Of a stretch of DNA of 64,000 nucleotides, positions 32,208-40,575 are shown in pieces. Under the pieces are notes generated by a model. It ran no database searches and was not told the DNA's origin. It was given only the letters and a program-made list of their open reading frames with translations. The stretch is taken from positions 2,108,001 to 2,172,000 of the forward strand of contig CP036526.1 of the NCBI GenBank assembly GCA_007741555.1, in the 5' to 3' direction. Position 1 is the stretch's first letter. Each line of letters opens with the position of its first letter. The translations under genes and the position numbers were made by a program. The DNA comes from Stieleria marina (GTDB lineage Bacteria; Planctomycetota; Planctomycetia; Pirellulales; Pirellulaceae).

Positions 32208-33161
32208 TCAAAGACCTGCGGGGCCAATGTAATCGCGAGCGATGACCACGTTGTCAAACCAAACCCGATTGGTTTCTTGTTTTGTCCAGCGATCGGTTAC
32301 GTAGCTTTCCAGAGTGAAGGCGTTTGCCCACAGGTCTCCCGAGGCACGCCAGTTGATTCCCTTGAAGTGACCGATCAGCTTACCATCGATCCACCACGCT
32401 TGCTCTCCATCCGGTTTGCCAGGAGTGTTGTGTTTCAACATGAATTCTGCGCAGATCCATTCCTCTTTTTTGATTGGCCGCTCATCCTCAGCGTCAAACG
32501 CGTTGCCCCAATAGTTGCCATCAGGGCTTGGCTTCATGTCTTGCCAATAGCTATAGAAATGCCACTTGCCTGGCGCCGGGTTTTTGCCCCAATTGCCCCA
32601 CGGTTCCAATGCCGTCGAGAAGCGGTCGCTGCCAAGTGGTTTAAGCCCCGCACCACCGAACCCGCTCCATGCGTCTTTGCCGTGTGTTGCTTTGTTGGCT
32701 CGCAGGGTGCAGAAATGATGAATGTAGTCGACGTCTTTGTCGAATCGAACATAGAAGCGAATGAATAATCGATCGTTCGATTCAAACCACTTCGTCAGGC
32801 CGCCTCCGGTGTTCTTCGTCAAGCGAGCCGTGACTTGTAACGATCGTTTTCCCACCGGAGCAAAGCGTTCATTGGCCGGGGCGTCTGAGCGAAATGAGCT
32901 GGGCGCAGTGACTAATGTGAGCACACCACCGTCATCCCGAACGTCTTGCCAATTTTTCTGGTAATCGGATTGCTCGAAGTCTTCTGCAAAAATAACGCTC
33001 GAGTTACCGGCAATCCCAGCATCGGCTACGAATCGATCCGCTAGTCCCTTGCCTTGAGGCAGGCTGCTGTCTGCCGCCACGTTTGCCCACTGCTCGGCAA
33101 ACAGGTTAAGAGGAGCGACCACGGCCAACAATGCGAATAGCTCTGCTTTGAATCTTAGCAT
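32208..33161 (-). CDS. Secreted jelly-roll (concanavalin-like) polysaccharide lyase-like protein
   Basis: A 317-residue protein with a signal peptide ending near LFA. The body looks like a beta-jelly roll: paired aromatic and acidic strands (RLFIRFYVRFDKDV, GKWHFYSYWQDM, EEWICAEFMLKH), and WWIDGKLIGHF followed by a terminal RVWFDNVVIARDYIGP, as in concanavalin-like lyases and glucanases (heparin-lyase-I/PL14-like). No certain catalytic residues were assigned. Its place in the cluster supports a role in glycan breakdown or binding. Confidence 0.6.
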   Translation of the reverse strand: MLRFKAELFALLAVVAPLNLFAEQWANVAADSSLPQGKGLADRFVADAGIAGNSSVIFAEDFEQSDYQKNWQDVRDDGGVLTLVTAPSSFRSDAPANERFAPVGKRSLQVTARLTKNTGGGLTKWFESNDRLFIRFYVRFDKDVDYIHHFCTLRANKATHGKDAWSGFGGAGLKPLGSDRFSTALEPWGNWGKNPAPGKWHFYSYWQDMKPSPDGNYWGNAFDAEDERPIKKEEWICAEFMLKHNTPGKPDGEQAWWIDGKLIGHFKGINWRASGDLWANAFTLESYVTDRWTKQETNRVWFDNVVIARDYIGPAGL

Positions 33162-33185
33162 TTGAAACTTGCTTCCTCGATTTGT

Positions 33186-34850
33186 CTAATCGTTGGAGTT
33201 CGAGATGAGTGGGGAGTTCGAGATGAGTGCTTCGGGCCGAACGAGGTTGAAGTAGTGACCGTGGTCGGCAGTGAGGATCAGTGCGGTTTCATCCCAGCCA
33301 CCGTTTTGTTCGATCCAGTTGACGACAGCTGCAAAGGCGTCGTCGCCACTGAAGACCGCGCCGATGGAGTTGTCAATGTTGTTGGAGTGGTTCGCCCAGT
33401 CCACGTCTCCTGATTCGACCATCAACCACCATCGTTCGCTACGCGAATCAAGCACGTCGATCGCGGCGATCGCCATCTCGCTCAGTTTAACGCTCTCGTG
33501 CAGATCGGCCTCGCTATACACCTCTGCTTTCGCAGGTTCGGGGGTCCCATAGCTGACCACTGGGTCGTAGTTTCCATCGGCGGTACGAAACGGCAAGTGT
33601 CCACCTTGTGCACCGAAAAAACCAAACAGCCGTTGACGATTCGCTTTCGCTGCCTGCACGCCGGCACGCAGTGCTTCCGCCCCCGCAACACCACTTTTGC
33701 GCTGTGCGACGACGTATTTGCCTCCGTTCTGGGCATCGATTGCGGCCAAGTCGTCTGGGGCAATGTACCGGTTGCCTGGGACGTAGTTTTTGCCTTGTGC
33801 GGGATCTTTGTCCAAGTCGATTCCCCAGCCACCGCCGATCAGCACATCAACGCCGGGCAAACCGCCGGGGTGGTAGATGGACGGTTGCCCGATCAAATCG
33901 CGAGTCAAATCTTGGTAGTCGTTTCGATGGACGTTGCTCGCATAGGCACAGCCAGGCGTCGCATGGCTGATCGGCACACTTGTAACTACACCGACTGCGA
34001 AGCCTTGGTCTTGCAAAGTGCGGGCAATCGGCGTTGCCTCGCGTCCCATCGAATCCACGTTCATCGCCGCGTTGTAAGTTTTAATGCCGCTGGTCAACGA
34101 AGTTGCCGACGATGCCGAATCCGTATAGGCATGCTTGGTTTTCTTGCTTTTGCCGGTCAAGTAGTCGGGGTCATCGTGAGGCTTCCAGGGCGCATCGCCA
34201 CCAAGCTCTGGATCGTAGCCACCGCGAACCTTTCCGTCCGGGTTCGTCACCGTCTGTTTGTCGACGTTGACGGAAGTCCCATCGTTGTGCGGACTCGTGA
34301 CGCAGTAGCCGAAGTCGGTTTCTGCACCGCGATAGTCTTGGAAATGAAGGCCTTTGCCCCGCCCTTCGCGATAGGCCGCTTTGCCTAGTTTTGCGATCGC
34401 CGCAGCTCGCGTGATTTCCCAATCCATGCCGTCAAAGACAAACAAGATGACACGTTTCTTTCCCGATTCGACGGCCTGCTCCTGGAGACGAAAAACATCG
34501 GTCTGGTCAAAGTACTCAGCCTTTGGGTTCAGTGTGTTGTCGGGCAGATAGCCGTAGAGTTTTTCGATGGCCGCCGCATCGCGATACAGGCTTCTTTCAC
34601 CGCTCACTGACCGGAGGTCGGTACCGAATGTATAAACCGGGATCAGGCGGTTGCTGTGCGTTTTCCAGCTGGAGTAGGTGTCGGGGTTCGGCCCCCAGTA
34701 CCCCCAGTCGGATTGTCGCGTTGCGACTGCATCAGCTTGCAGTTTTGCAATTGGATCGGGAACTTGCGCGGAAGACGCAGTGGCAGCAATCGTGAGAACA
34801 ACGAATGCAGTCCTTAGCAACGAAGTGTTGCCACCAAAGTGCGGATTCAT
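33186..34850 (-). CDS. Secreted alkaline phosphatase, PhoA superfamily
   Basis: A 554-residue protein with a signal peptide. It shows the PhoA metal and nucleophile motifs: VFDGMDWEI (first metal Asp), TDSASSATSLTSG (nucleophilic Ser near residue 247), LMVESGDVDWANHSNNID (metal Glu/Asp/His) and LTADHGHY. The family hydrolyses phosphomonoesters at a two-zinc/magnesium site outside the cytoplasm. The jelly-roll lyase-like gene lies 24 bases downstream on the same strand, so the two may be co-transcribed. Two calcineurin-type phosphatases are also encoded nearby. Confidence 0.9.
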   Translation of the reverse strand: MNPHFGGNTSLLRTAFVVLTIAATASSAQVPDPIAKLQADAVATRQSDWGYWGPNPDTYSSWKTHSNRLIPVYTFGTDLRSVSGERSLYRDAAAIEKLYGYLPDNTLNPKAEYFDQTDVFRLQEQAVESGKKRVILFVFDGMDWEITRAAAIAKLGKAAYREGRGKGLHFQDYRGAETDFGYCVTSPHNDGTSVNVDKQTVTNPDGKVRGGYDPELGGDAPWKPHDDPDYLTGKSKKTKHAYTDSASSATSLTSGIKTYNAAMNVDSMGREATPIARTLQDQGFAVGVVTSVPISHATPGCAYASNVHRNDYQDLTRDLIGQPSIYHPGGLPGVDVLIGGGWGIDLDKDPAQGKNYVPGNRYIAPDDLAAIDAQNGGKYVVAQRKSGVAGAEALRAGVQAAKANRQRLFGFFGAQGGHLPFRTADGNYDPVVSYGTPEPAKAEVYSEADLHESVKLSEMAIAAIDVLDSRSERWWLMVESGDVDWANHSNNIDNSIGAVFSGDDAFAAVVNWIEQNGGWDETALILTADHGHYFNLVRPEALISNSPLISNSND

Positions 34851-35281
34851 ATCGGGGGACTTGGTTTGGAGGTGGGATGTTCGGTGGGACCGACCAGTCT
34901 AATCGTCTGCTAGGGGACCACAACGGTTGGCACATTCAGCGTCGTCATCGTTGTCGTTTGCTGTCGGGAAAAAAACGAAAGTCAACACGGCGGATTCAAC
35001 TATCTCGCCCGTTGATGCGTCAGGGGCAGGTACAAAGCGGAATGTCGATGACGCTGACCCAGCGGCCTGAGCTCAGTTGGACGATCGCCGCAGCTCGGCT
35101 CACGACTGTGACGTCGCTTTCATCTAGCTGGCAAGCAACACTCAGCAAGCGAGCCGAGCAGAATATTCAGCCAGATGCACGGCAACGCTTGAAGGGGGGC
35201 GATGCATGATTGCATCGCCCGGATTGCGACGCGACAATAAGTTTCCACGTTTACTAAATCAATTCTTGTCGGAAAAAAGAC
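34851..35281. other. Divergent intergenic region with a perfect hairpin
   Basis: No gene is supported in these 431 bases, which separate two divergent phosphatase genes and should carry both promoters. At 35197-35220 a perfect 10-bp stem (GGGCGATGCA with TGCATCGCCC, loop TGAT) lies about 60 bases before the plus-strand gene, in its probable 5' leader. No T-run follows it, so it is not a standard terminator; an operator or mRNA-stability element is possible. Confidence 0.45.
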
Positions 35282-36562
35282 ATGATCAGTCGCCGAAATT
35301 TCGTCGGTGTCATTCCTGCTAGTGCGATTGCCATGACGGGCGCTCATGCCGCACAGTCAGATCAATCGCAGGGGCGTGCACCGAGTGAAGCGCCAAACCG
35401 ACCCTTGATCGCCAGTCCGCCGGTGGTTCAGAACCCGCGCGCCAAAAGCTTTGGTGTTAGCGTGGCCGTCGCTGGATTGGCGACCGCGTGGGTTGAGTAT
35501 GGATTCTCCCAAGGTGATCTGCGTTTCACGGCATCTGCTAGCCATCATGGCTTGATCCAAGCAGACAACAAGGTGCTGCATGTTCGCGTGAATCATGCCG
35601 ACATCCTGCCAACGGATCGACCGATCTATTATCGCGTCGTCGTGCAACCGCTGAAATACATCAGCGCGTATCAATTAAAACGCGGTGAGATACAAGCGAC
35701 TCCGACCTATGCTCTGCGTTTGCCCGACCCGGCGGCAAAACAATTGCGTGTGGTGTCCATTAATGACACGCATGAAAATTTGCCGACAATCACACGGCTT
35801 CATGCAGAGATTGAAAAACTCGACCCTGACTTGCTGATCTGGAACGGGGACACGTGCAACGACTTCAACGCGCCGAAAGCAACCGAACAAATCCTTTTGA
35901 ATCCCGCCAACGATCTCGCTTTGAGTTGGGCGAGTACCCGACCGCTGCTGTTTTCCAACGGCAATCACGATGTTCGCGGTGAACGTGCCAGAGAAGCGGC
36001 ACGGTCGTTCGTCGGTTGTCCGGAATCGCAGGAGTTGCCCTACAACCAAGCACTTCGATTTGGCCCGCTGGTCGTCGTGACGCTCGACACCGGCGAAGAC
36101 AAGCCGGACCAGCATCCTGTGTTTGCGGGAACTGCTGCGTATCAGCCTTATCGTGAGCAGCAAGCGTCTTGGCTGAAGCTCGTCGCCGCGCAACCGCACC
36201 TCCGTTCGGCTCCCTTCAAAATCGCAACCAGTCATATTCCCTTGCGAGGCCTCGAAGGTCACAACGACGGCACAACGCTCGACGGACATGCCTACTACAG
36301 CGGTTTCGGTGCAAAGCTCTGGCTGCCGACACTCAACGAGGCCGGATTTCAGGCTGTGCTCTCGGGACACATGCACCGCGATCGTCTGGACGCGGCAACC
36401 GACGACATGCCTGTCTGTCAATTTGTGGGCGGTGGTCCAAAGCCGGAGCAGGCTACGCTGACCGTTGTTGATACGACGCAAAACGTTAGTCGGGCAACGC
36501 TTGACATTCGCATTGTCGATTTGAATGGAAAATTGCTGCACCGAAAGCAGTGGTCAAGCTGA
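35282..36562 (+). CDS. Tat-exported metallophosphoesterase (calcineurin-like)
   Basis: A 426-residue protein. It starts with SRRNFVG and a short hydrophobic segment, a twin-arginine signal, so it is probably exported folded with metals. Residues about 45-140 resemble the fibronectin-like N-terminal domain of purple acid phosphatases. The catalytic domain carries the dinuclear-metal motifs in order: SINDTHEN, WNGDTC, SNGNHD (about 224), SHIPL and SGHMHRD (about 365). It is likely to hydrolyse phosphoesters in the periplasm. It runs divergently from the alkaline phosphatase gene. Confidence 0.85.
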   Translation: MISRRNFVGVIPASAIAMTGAHAAQSDQSQGRAPSEAPNRPLIASPPVVQNPRAKSFGVSVAVAGLATAWVEYGFSQGDLRFTASASHHGLIQADNKVLHVRVNHADILPTDRPIYYRVVVQPLKYISAYQLKRGEIQATPTYALRLPDPAAKQLRVVSINDTHENLPTITRLHAEIEKLDPDLLIWNGDTCNDFNAPKATEQILLNPANDLALSWASTRPLLFSNGNHDVRGERAREAARSFVGCPESQELPYNQALRFGPLVVVTLDTGEDKPDQHPVFAGTAAYQPYREQQASWLKLVAAQPHLRSAPFKIATSHIPLRGLEGHNDGTTLDGHAYYSGFGAKLWLPTLNEAGFQAVLSGHMHRDRLDAATDDMPVCQFVGGGPKPEQATLTVVDTTQNVSRATLDIRIVDLNGKLLHRKQWSS

Positions 36563-36834
36563 TCGTCGCGGATCGCTACAGTGGATCTTGTGCAACAGTG
36601 GGGTTTGTGCAGCGAATGCGTGTGAATGGCCACTTAAGACTTCGGCTGAGCCCGATGCTTGGCACGGCTCAGCCTTGCGCTCCAGTCGGCTCATTTGACA
36701 CTGAGTCGAGAGCCATCGGACGGCGCGGAGAATCTTGCCAGGCAGTTCATGTGAACCCGGAGCTTCGTCAGCGAAGGCTTGCGTCGATTGCAATGCCATC
36801 TTGTTTCACCGTTGTTGGGTGATCCAGAACAACT

Positions 36835-37152
36835 TCAATTTGGTTTGGTCACCACCATGATGGAGTCTTCAATCGCATTCAGGCTGTGCAGCTCCTCCGG
36901 AGGAAGAAACAGCATCGTGCCGGGCGTCATCGTGTGGGTTTCGCCCATCGTCGTGAACTCGACTTTCCCGGCCACGCACTGAACGGTGATGTCCTTGGCC
37001 GCCTTGTGTTCGGGGATCGCTTTGCCGGCTGTCAGCACCAGCCGCATTACGTTCATCGGCTCGGTCTTAATGAGCAGCTTTGGTTTCGGCTGGTCGTTGG
37101 TGCCGATGTCGTGAAGGTCGATCAATTGACCGGCAGCAGTTGTGCCTGTCAT
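36835..37152 (-). CDS. Small cupin-domain protein
   Basis: A 105-residue single-domain cupin. The start at 37152 is chosen because the frame upstream runs through the neighbouring membrane-protein gene. Visible features are AGKAIPEHKAAKDITVQ (metal-binding His region of cupin motif 1), GKVEFTTMGE and PGTMLFLPPEELHSL (motif 2 with the second metal His). Such short cupins act as regulators or metal-dependent enzymes and accompany nitrite, heme and redox genes in several genomes. It lies 14 bases after the YwiC-like gene on the same strand. Confidence 0.8.
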   Translation of the reverse strand: MTGTTAAGQLIDLHDIGTNDQPKPKLLIKTEPMNVMRLVLTAGKAIPEHKAAKDITVQCVAGKVEFTTMGETHTMTPGTMLFLPPEELHSLNAIEDSIMVVTKPN

Positions 37153-37166
37153 TTCGCTTTGCTTTC

Positions 37167-37925
37167 TTAGAGAGTAATTGTCATCCAGATGGCCGAGGCG
37201 ATGGTTCCAGCCACCAAGGTCCATCCAACGCGTTTGAGTTGTTTGGCGTGAGGCGGATCGTGCATGAGGTGCCAAGACATCAAGAGCATCGGCAGCGTTG
37301 CAATCGGCAACGCAAACGCACGAAAGGTCAGATAGCCAACTAGAATCGAAAGCCCAGCTACGGCAATCCAGTGAATCATTCTTGACTGACGTTTCTGTGC
37401 CGCGATCACGCCGCGGACGGTCATCGTCGTCGCCGCAAAACCGATCAGCCAATCGCACCAAGCTTCCATGGTTGACGATGTGGAAAGGTCACCTGCCAGC
37501 AAGATCGGCATGCATGGAGCGGACAACGCGATGACACCCCAAAGCTGCCTGCCAAGTGTGCGATGGTTGCCGGCGATCGCAAGTGCAAAACTAGCCGCTG
37601 CAAGCACGCCACATCCAATCAGGGACCAATGCACGCTAGTGGTTCCCTCCGTCATCGCGATCACGCCACAAGTCAATGTCGCGGCAAGTAGCAAGCCAAG
37701 TCGCCTACGCGCGGTAGGTGTTGATCGCTGAGCACGATTGCCGCGATGTCCGATCGCGACCAACAGGGGTTCGTGGGCCAAGAATCCCGCCACAGAGGCG
37801 ACGGCAACACAAAGTCCAGCCAGGGTGGTGCCAGCCAGGACCAACGACGTGATCATTGGAATCCCAAGGATCGCGTAAGCACCATGTTCCTTCGGTTTTA
37901 GTTTGGTGGCTGGTTGTGCTGGCAT
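37167..37925 (-). CDS. YwiC-like integral membrane protein
   Basis: A 252-residue membrane protein with about seven to eight hydrophobic segments. It opens with PKEHGAYAILGIPM, the signature of the YwiC-like family (PF14256), whose Bacillus member lies by respiratory nitrate-reductase genes; its biochemical role is unknown. It lies between the cupin and the protoporphyrinogen oxidase gene on the same strand, which suggests a respiratory or heme-related setting. Confidence 0.8.
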   Translation of the reverse strand: MPAQPATKLKPKEHGAYAILGIPMITSLVLAGTTLAGLCVAVASVAGFLAHEPLLVAIGHRGNRAQRSTPTARRRLGLLLAATLTCGVIAMTEGTTSVHWSLIGCGVLAAASFALAIAGNHRTLGRQLWGVIALSAPCMPILLAGDLSTSSTMEAWCDWLIGFAATTMTVRGVIAAQKRQSRMIHWIAVAGLSILVGYLTFRAFALPIATLPMLLMSWHLMHDPPHAKQLKRVGWTLVAGTIASAIWMTITL

Positions 37926-37962
37926 CTACTTCGCGATGTTGGGGATGACCGTACTCATGGTT

Positions 37963-39486
37963 TTAATAAACGGAAACCGAGGCATTGGAATGTGAATGTG
38001 TTTCCCCATGTCTCACTGGCTCTTGCGTCTCAGCGGCAGATTCTCTCAAGCCCGCGAGAATGCGAACCGCCGCCTTCTGCCCGCTTTCAATGCATCCGGG
38101 TACGCCGACACCCGACAGGAAACTTCCTGCCAAAGCCAACGTTGAATGATGCATCAGTTGTTCATTGATCTCCGCAATCCGTTCTTGGTGGCCAACGTGG
38201 TATTGCGGCATCGCGTTTGACTGGCGAGTGAGATGACTCAGCAGCGGGGCGCCGCCGATTTGCAACAAGTCAGCGAGTTCGGCATGAGCCAATTCGATCA
38301 ATTGCTGATCAGGCAGGCGAAGCAACTCCGGCTGCATCGCACCACCAACGAACACTCTCATTAACACCGTGCCCTCTGGTGCTCGGCCTTCATGCTTCTG
38401 ACTCGAAAAACTACACGAAAGGATCCGGCGGTTTTCAACGCTCGGAACCACAAAGCCAAATGAGTTCATTGGCGTCTTGATTTGGTCGCGGCGAAACGCA
38501 AACGAAACGACCGCGCAGCTGGCGTACGCGATTCGCCCGAGCCGCCGCGTCATGTTCGCATCGACACACTGCAACATCGCAGCAGCGTGATGAGCGGGCG
38601 ATGCAACCACGACCGCATCAGCAGTCGACCGGCGACCGTTTCGATCCTCAATCAACCAAGCCGATCTCGTTTTGGTCAGATTTGAAATCGGAGAATTCAA
38701 ATGAACCGATCCGCTGGGCAAGCTGTCTCCCAAAGCACTGATCAAGCGTGACATGCCACCGCGCAGACTCATGAATTGGCTGTACCGTGCCCCGCCCCGG
38801 TTTTCGGCCGCTTGCTTTTGCTTTCGGCGTCCTGCCATCCTGCCGCGAATCAAACTGCCGTACTTCCGTTCGATGTCCAAGAACCGAGGCATTGTCGCCG
38901 CTACGCTTAGCCGGGCTGGGTCAGCCGTGTAGATACCTCCGACCAACGGCTGCACCAATCGTTCAAACATCTCATTGCCAAAGCGGCGACAGATAAACGA
39001 TTTCAACGACTCATCGTTCGTCACTTTCTTGCGTGGCACAAACAGTTCGATCCCCGACCGCAGCTTGCCCATGGGCGACAGTATCTTCGTCGCCAAGATC
39101 GGCCGGATTCGTGAAGGAGCCATCACCATGAAGCCCGGCGGAATCGGTTCGAGTTTGCCGTTGCGGACAACCATGGCTCCGCCGCCACCGGAATTCGTCT
39201 GGATCAACTCGTCCCCTAGGCCAAGGTCTCGGCACAGTTCGATAGCGGTCGGCGACGTGGTGATGAAGTTGTCAGCGGCTCATTCGATCAAGAACCCGTC
39301 TTGCTCGGTTGTCTTGATCATGCCGCCCAATCGATCGCTCGACTCGAACAATTGAACGTCGACCGTTGGATCGAGTCTGCGAAGTTGATGTGCCGTGGCG
39401 AGGCCAGAGATGCCGCCGCCAATGACGGCGGCGCGTTGATGAATGACGCGTTGATGAGTGACGGTGGAGGGCCCGTTCAAGGGCAT
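37963..39486 (-). pseudogene. hemG: Protoporphyrinogen oxidase gene with one in-frame TGA
   Basis: FAD-dependent oxidase of late heme synthesis. The N-terminal part starts at 39486 and shows the FAD dinucleotide loop VIGGGISGLATAHQL and FESSDRLGGMIKT. The reading frame then meets TGA at 39280-39282 in the middle of the conserved DGFLIE-x-x-ADNFITTSP segment and continues in the same frame through VRNGKLEPIPPGF to the end at 37963 (GSFLSGVGVPGCIESG near the C-terminus). All other family regions appear intact, about 507 codons in all. Either the gene is recently inactivated, the base is a sequencing error, or the stop is read through. The neighbouring sequence is also decayed. Confidence 0.8.
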
Positions 39487-39700
39487 AGGGCAGATCCTTG
39501 AAAGGCGGGAAGGAGATAGTTGCAGTCGGGTATCAAAAAGAACACCGACCACAGAGCAATGTCCAGCTTGCCGAAGCGATCGCCCATCGCTTCGATCTGG
39601 TCGACGTTGGCAGGCGTTAATGTTGTATTGATCAGCGTTTGAACGCCAAGTTCGCGAGCAATCATGTTGAAGCTCCAGGCGAATGAATCGTGTGCAATTC
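39477..39700 (-). pseudogene. Remnant of a radical SAM/SPASM gene (TIGR04053-like)
   Basis: About 75 codons remain from the middle of a radical SAM enzyme: HDSFAWSFNMIARELG, then QTLINTTLTPANVDQIEAM and ALWSVFFLIP, characteristic of the TIGR04053/AhbD-like group linked with heme and cofactor maturation. The cysteine motif and the SPASM C-terminus are missing. The frame ends close to the start of the protoporphyrinogen oxidase gene. It is a deletion remnant, not an active gene. Confidence 0.65.
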
Positions 39701-40270
39701 ATCCCGCCGAATACTGTACCTGAGTGTATGCAATGAAAGCAGGGAGCTTTGCCGCGGTGAAATGTCACATGCATGTCGAGGAAAACACCAAGGGAACGGC
39801 GTCTCGTGCCCGTCGCGAGGATTGAACTGTTTCGCCTCTTCGCCATTCCTCCCATTGGACGCTCGGAGTTGCGGTCGCTCTTTAGCCAAGGAATGATCAC
39901 GCGCGGTTTCTTGCCCAAGTCGACTTCGTTGGCTCGAAGCTGCAGCGGGAACCGGCCCAAGGCTTCCAGTACATCGCCATTTTTTGTTTTGGACAATTAC
40001 GAACTTCTTCAAGTGATGACGATCGGACGACATGATGCGCGATGTACGCCAACTGAGAGCGGATAACGGAATAGCGTCCTTCCAGAATATCGCCCTTCAG
40101 ATCGCTCACTTCGCGACTGCCAGCAGCCGTCAGATAACTCACGTCGTACTCAACGCTGTCCTCGTCCATGGTGTCAATTAGTGGTTAGGGACTATCTGAT
40201 ACGATGAGTAGGTCTAATGACGATTCCAAACGCCGCAAGGTTTCTTTCCCGAAGTCGCAAGTGAGCTTAG
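39701..40270 (-). other. Decayed region, possible frameshifted coding remnant
   Basis: No intact gene was found. Two minus-strand frames look partly coding: EDSVEYDVSYLTAAGSREVSDLKG near 40100-40160, split here only for reference, and NGDVLEALGRFPLQLRANEVD near 39930-39980. They are in different frames and match no family I recognise. The stretch is probably eroded sequence between two identified gene remnants. Confidence 0.3.
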
Positions 40271-40531
40271 GTAACTGCGGCGCGGGCTTGCGAAAACCAC
40301 ACTTACATCATCAGCAGCACTTACACTGACGTGTCCGCCGACGCGATAATTTCCGCCATCTACGGTCACGACGGTAAACCGCTGGCCCAGGCATCAGATT
40401 GGGGAACTGTCGCGGTTGCCGAAATGGATTTGAACAAACCAATGCACTGTCACAGCCTCGGCGATTTCGAAGCAGAGATCCAGCGACACCGAACTGCGAC
40501 GCTACAACACGCAAACGCGATCGCGAAATAG
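40271..40531 (+). pseudogene. C-terminal remnant of a carbon-nitrogen hydrolase (nitrilase family)
   Basis: The frame is open from about 40271 and reads [34 protein letters not shown] and [12 protein letters not shown]. This is the final quarter of nitrilase-superfamily amidohydrolases common in planctomycetes. The Glu-Lys-Cys catalytic core, which lies upstream in intact proteins, is absent, and two stop codons precede the fragment. It is a pseudogene remnant. Confidence 0.65.
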
Positions 40532-40575
40532 TCACACGCAATGAAGAACGTTCGTCAATCTAAAAAAATCTATTC

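Noticed and set aside
37153-37461. Long form of the cupin gene starting at 37461
   Set aside because: The first 103 codons run through the YwiC-like membrane-protein gene in another frame and show no cupin similarity.
39280-39282. Selenocysteine or recoded TGA in hemG
   Set aside because: The position is not catalytic in the family, no selenocysteine-type hairpin was evident, and TGA is used as an ordinary stop by neighbouring genes.
39487-39996. N-terminal extension of the hemG frame back to 39996
   Set aside because: The extension overlaps the radical SAM remnant in another frame and has no similarity to protoporphyrinogen oxidase, which begins at the FAD motif after 39486.
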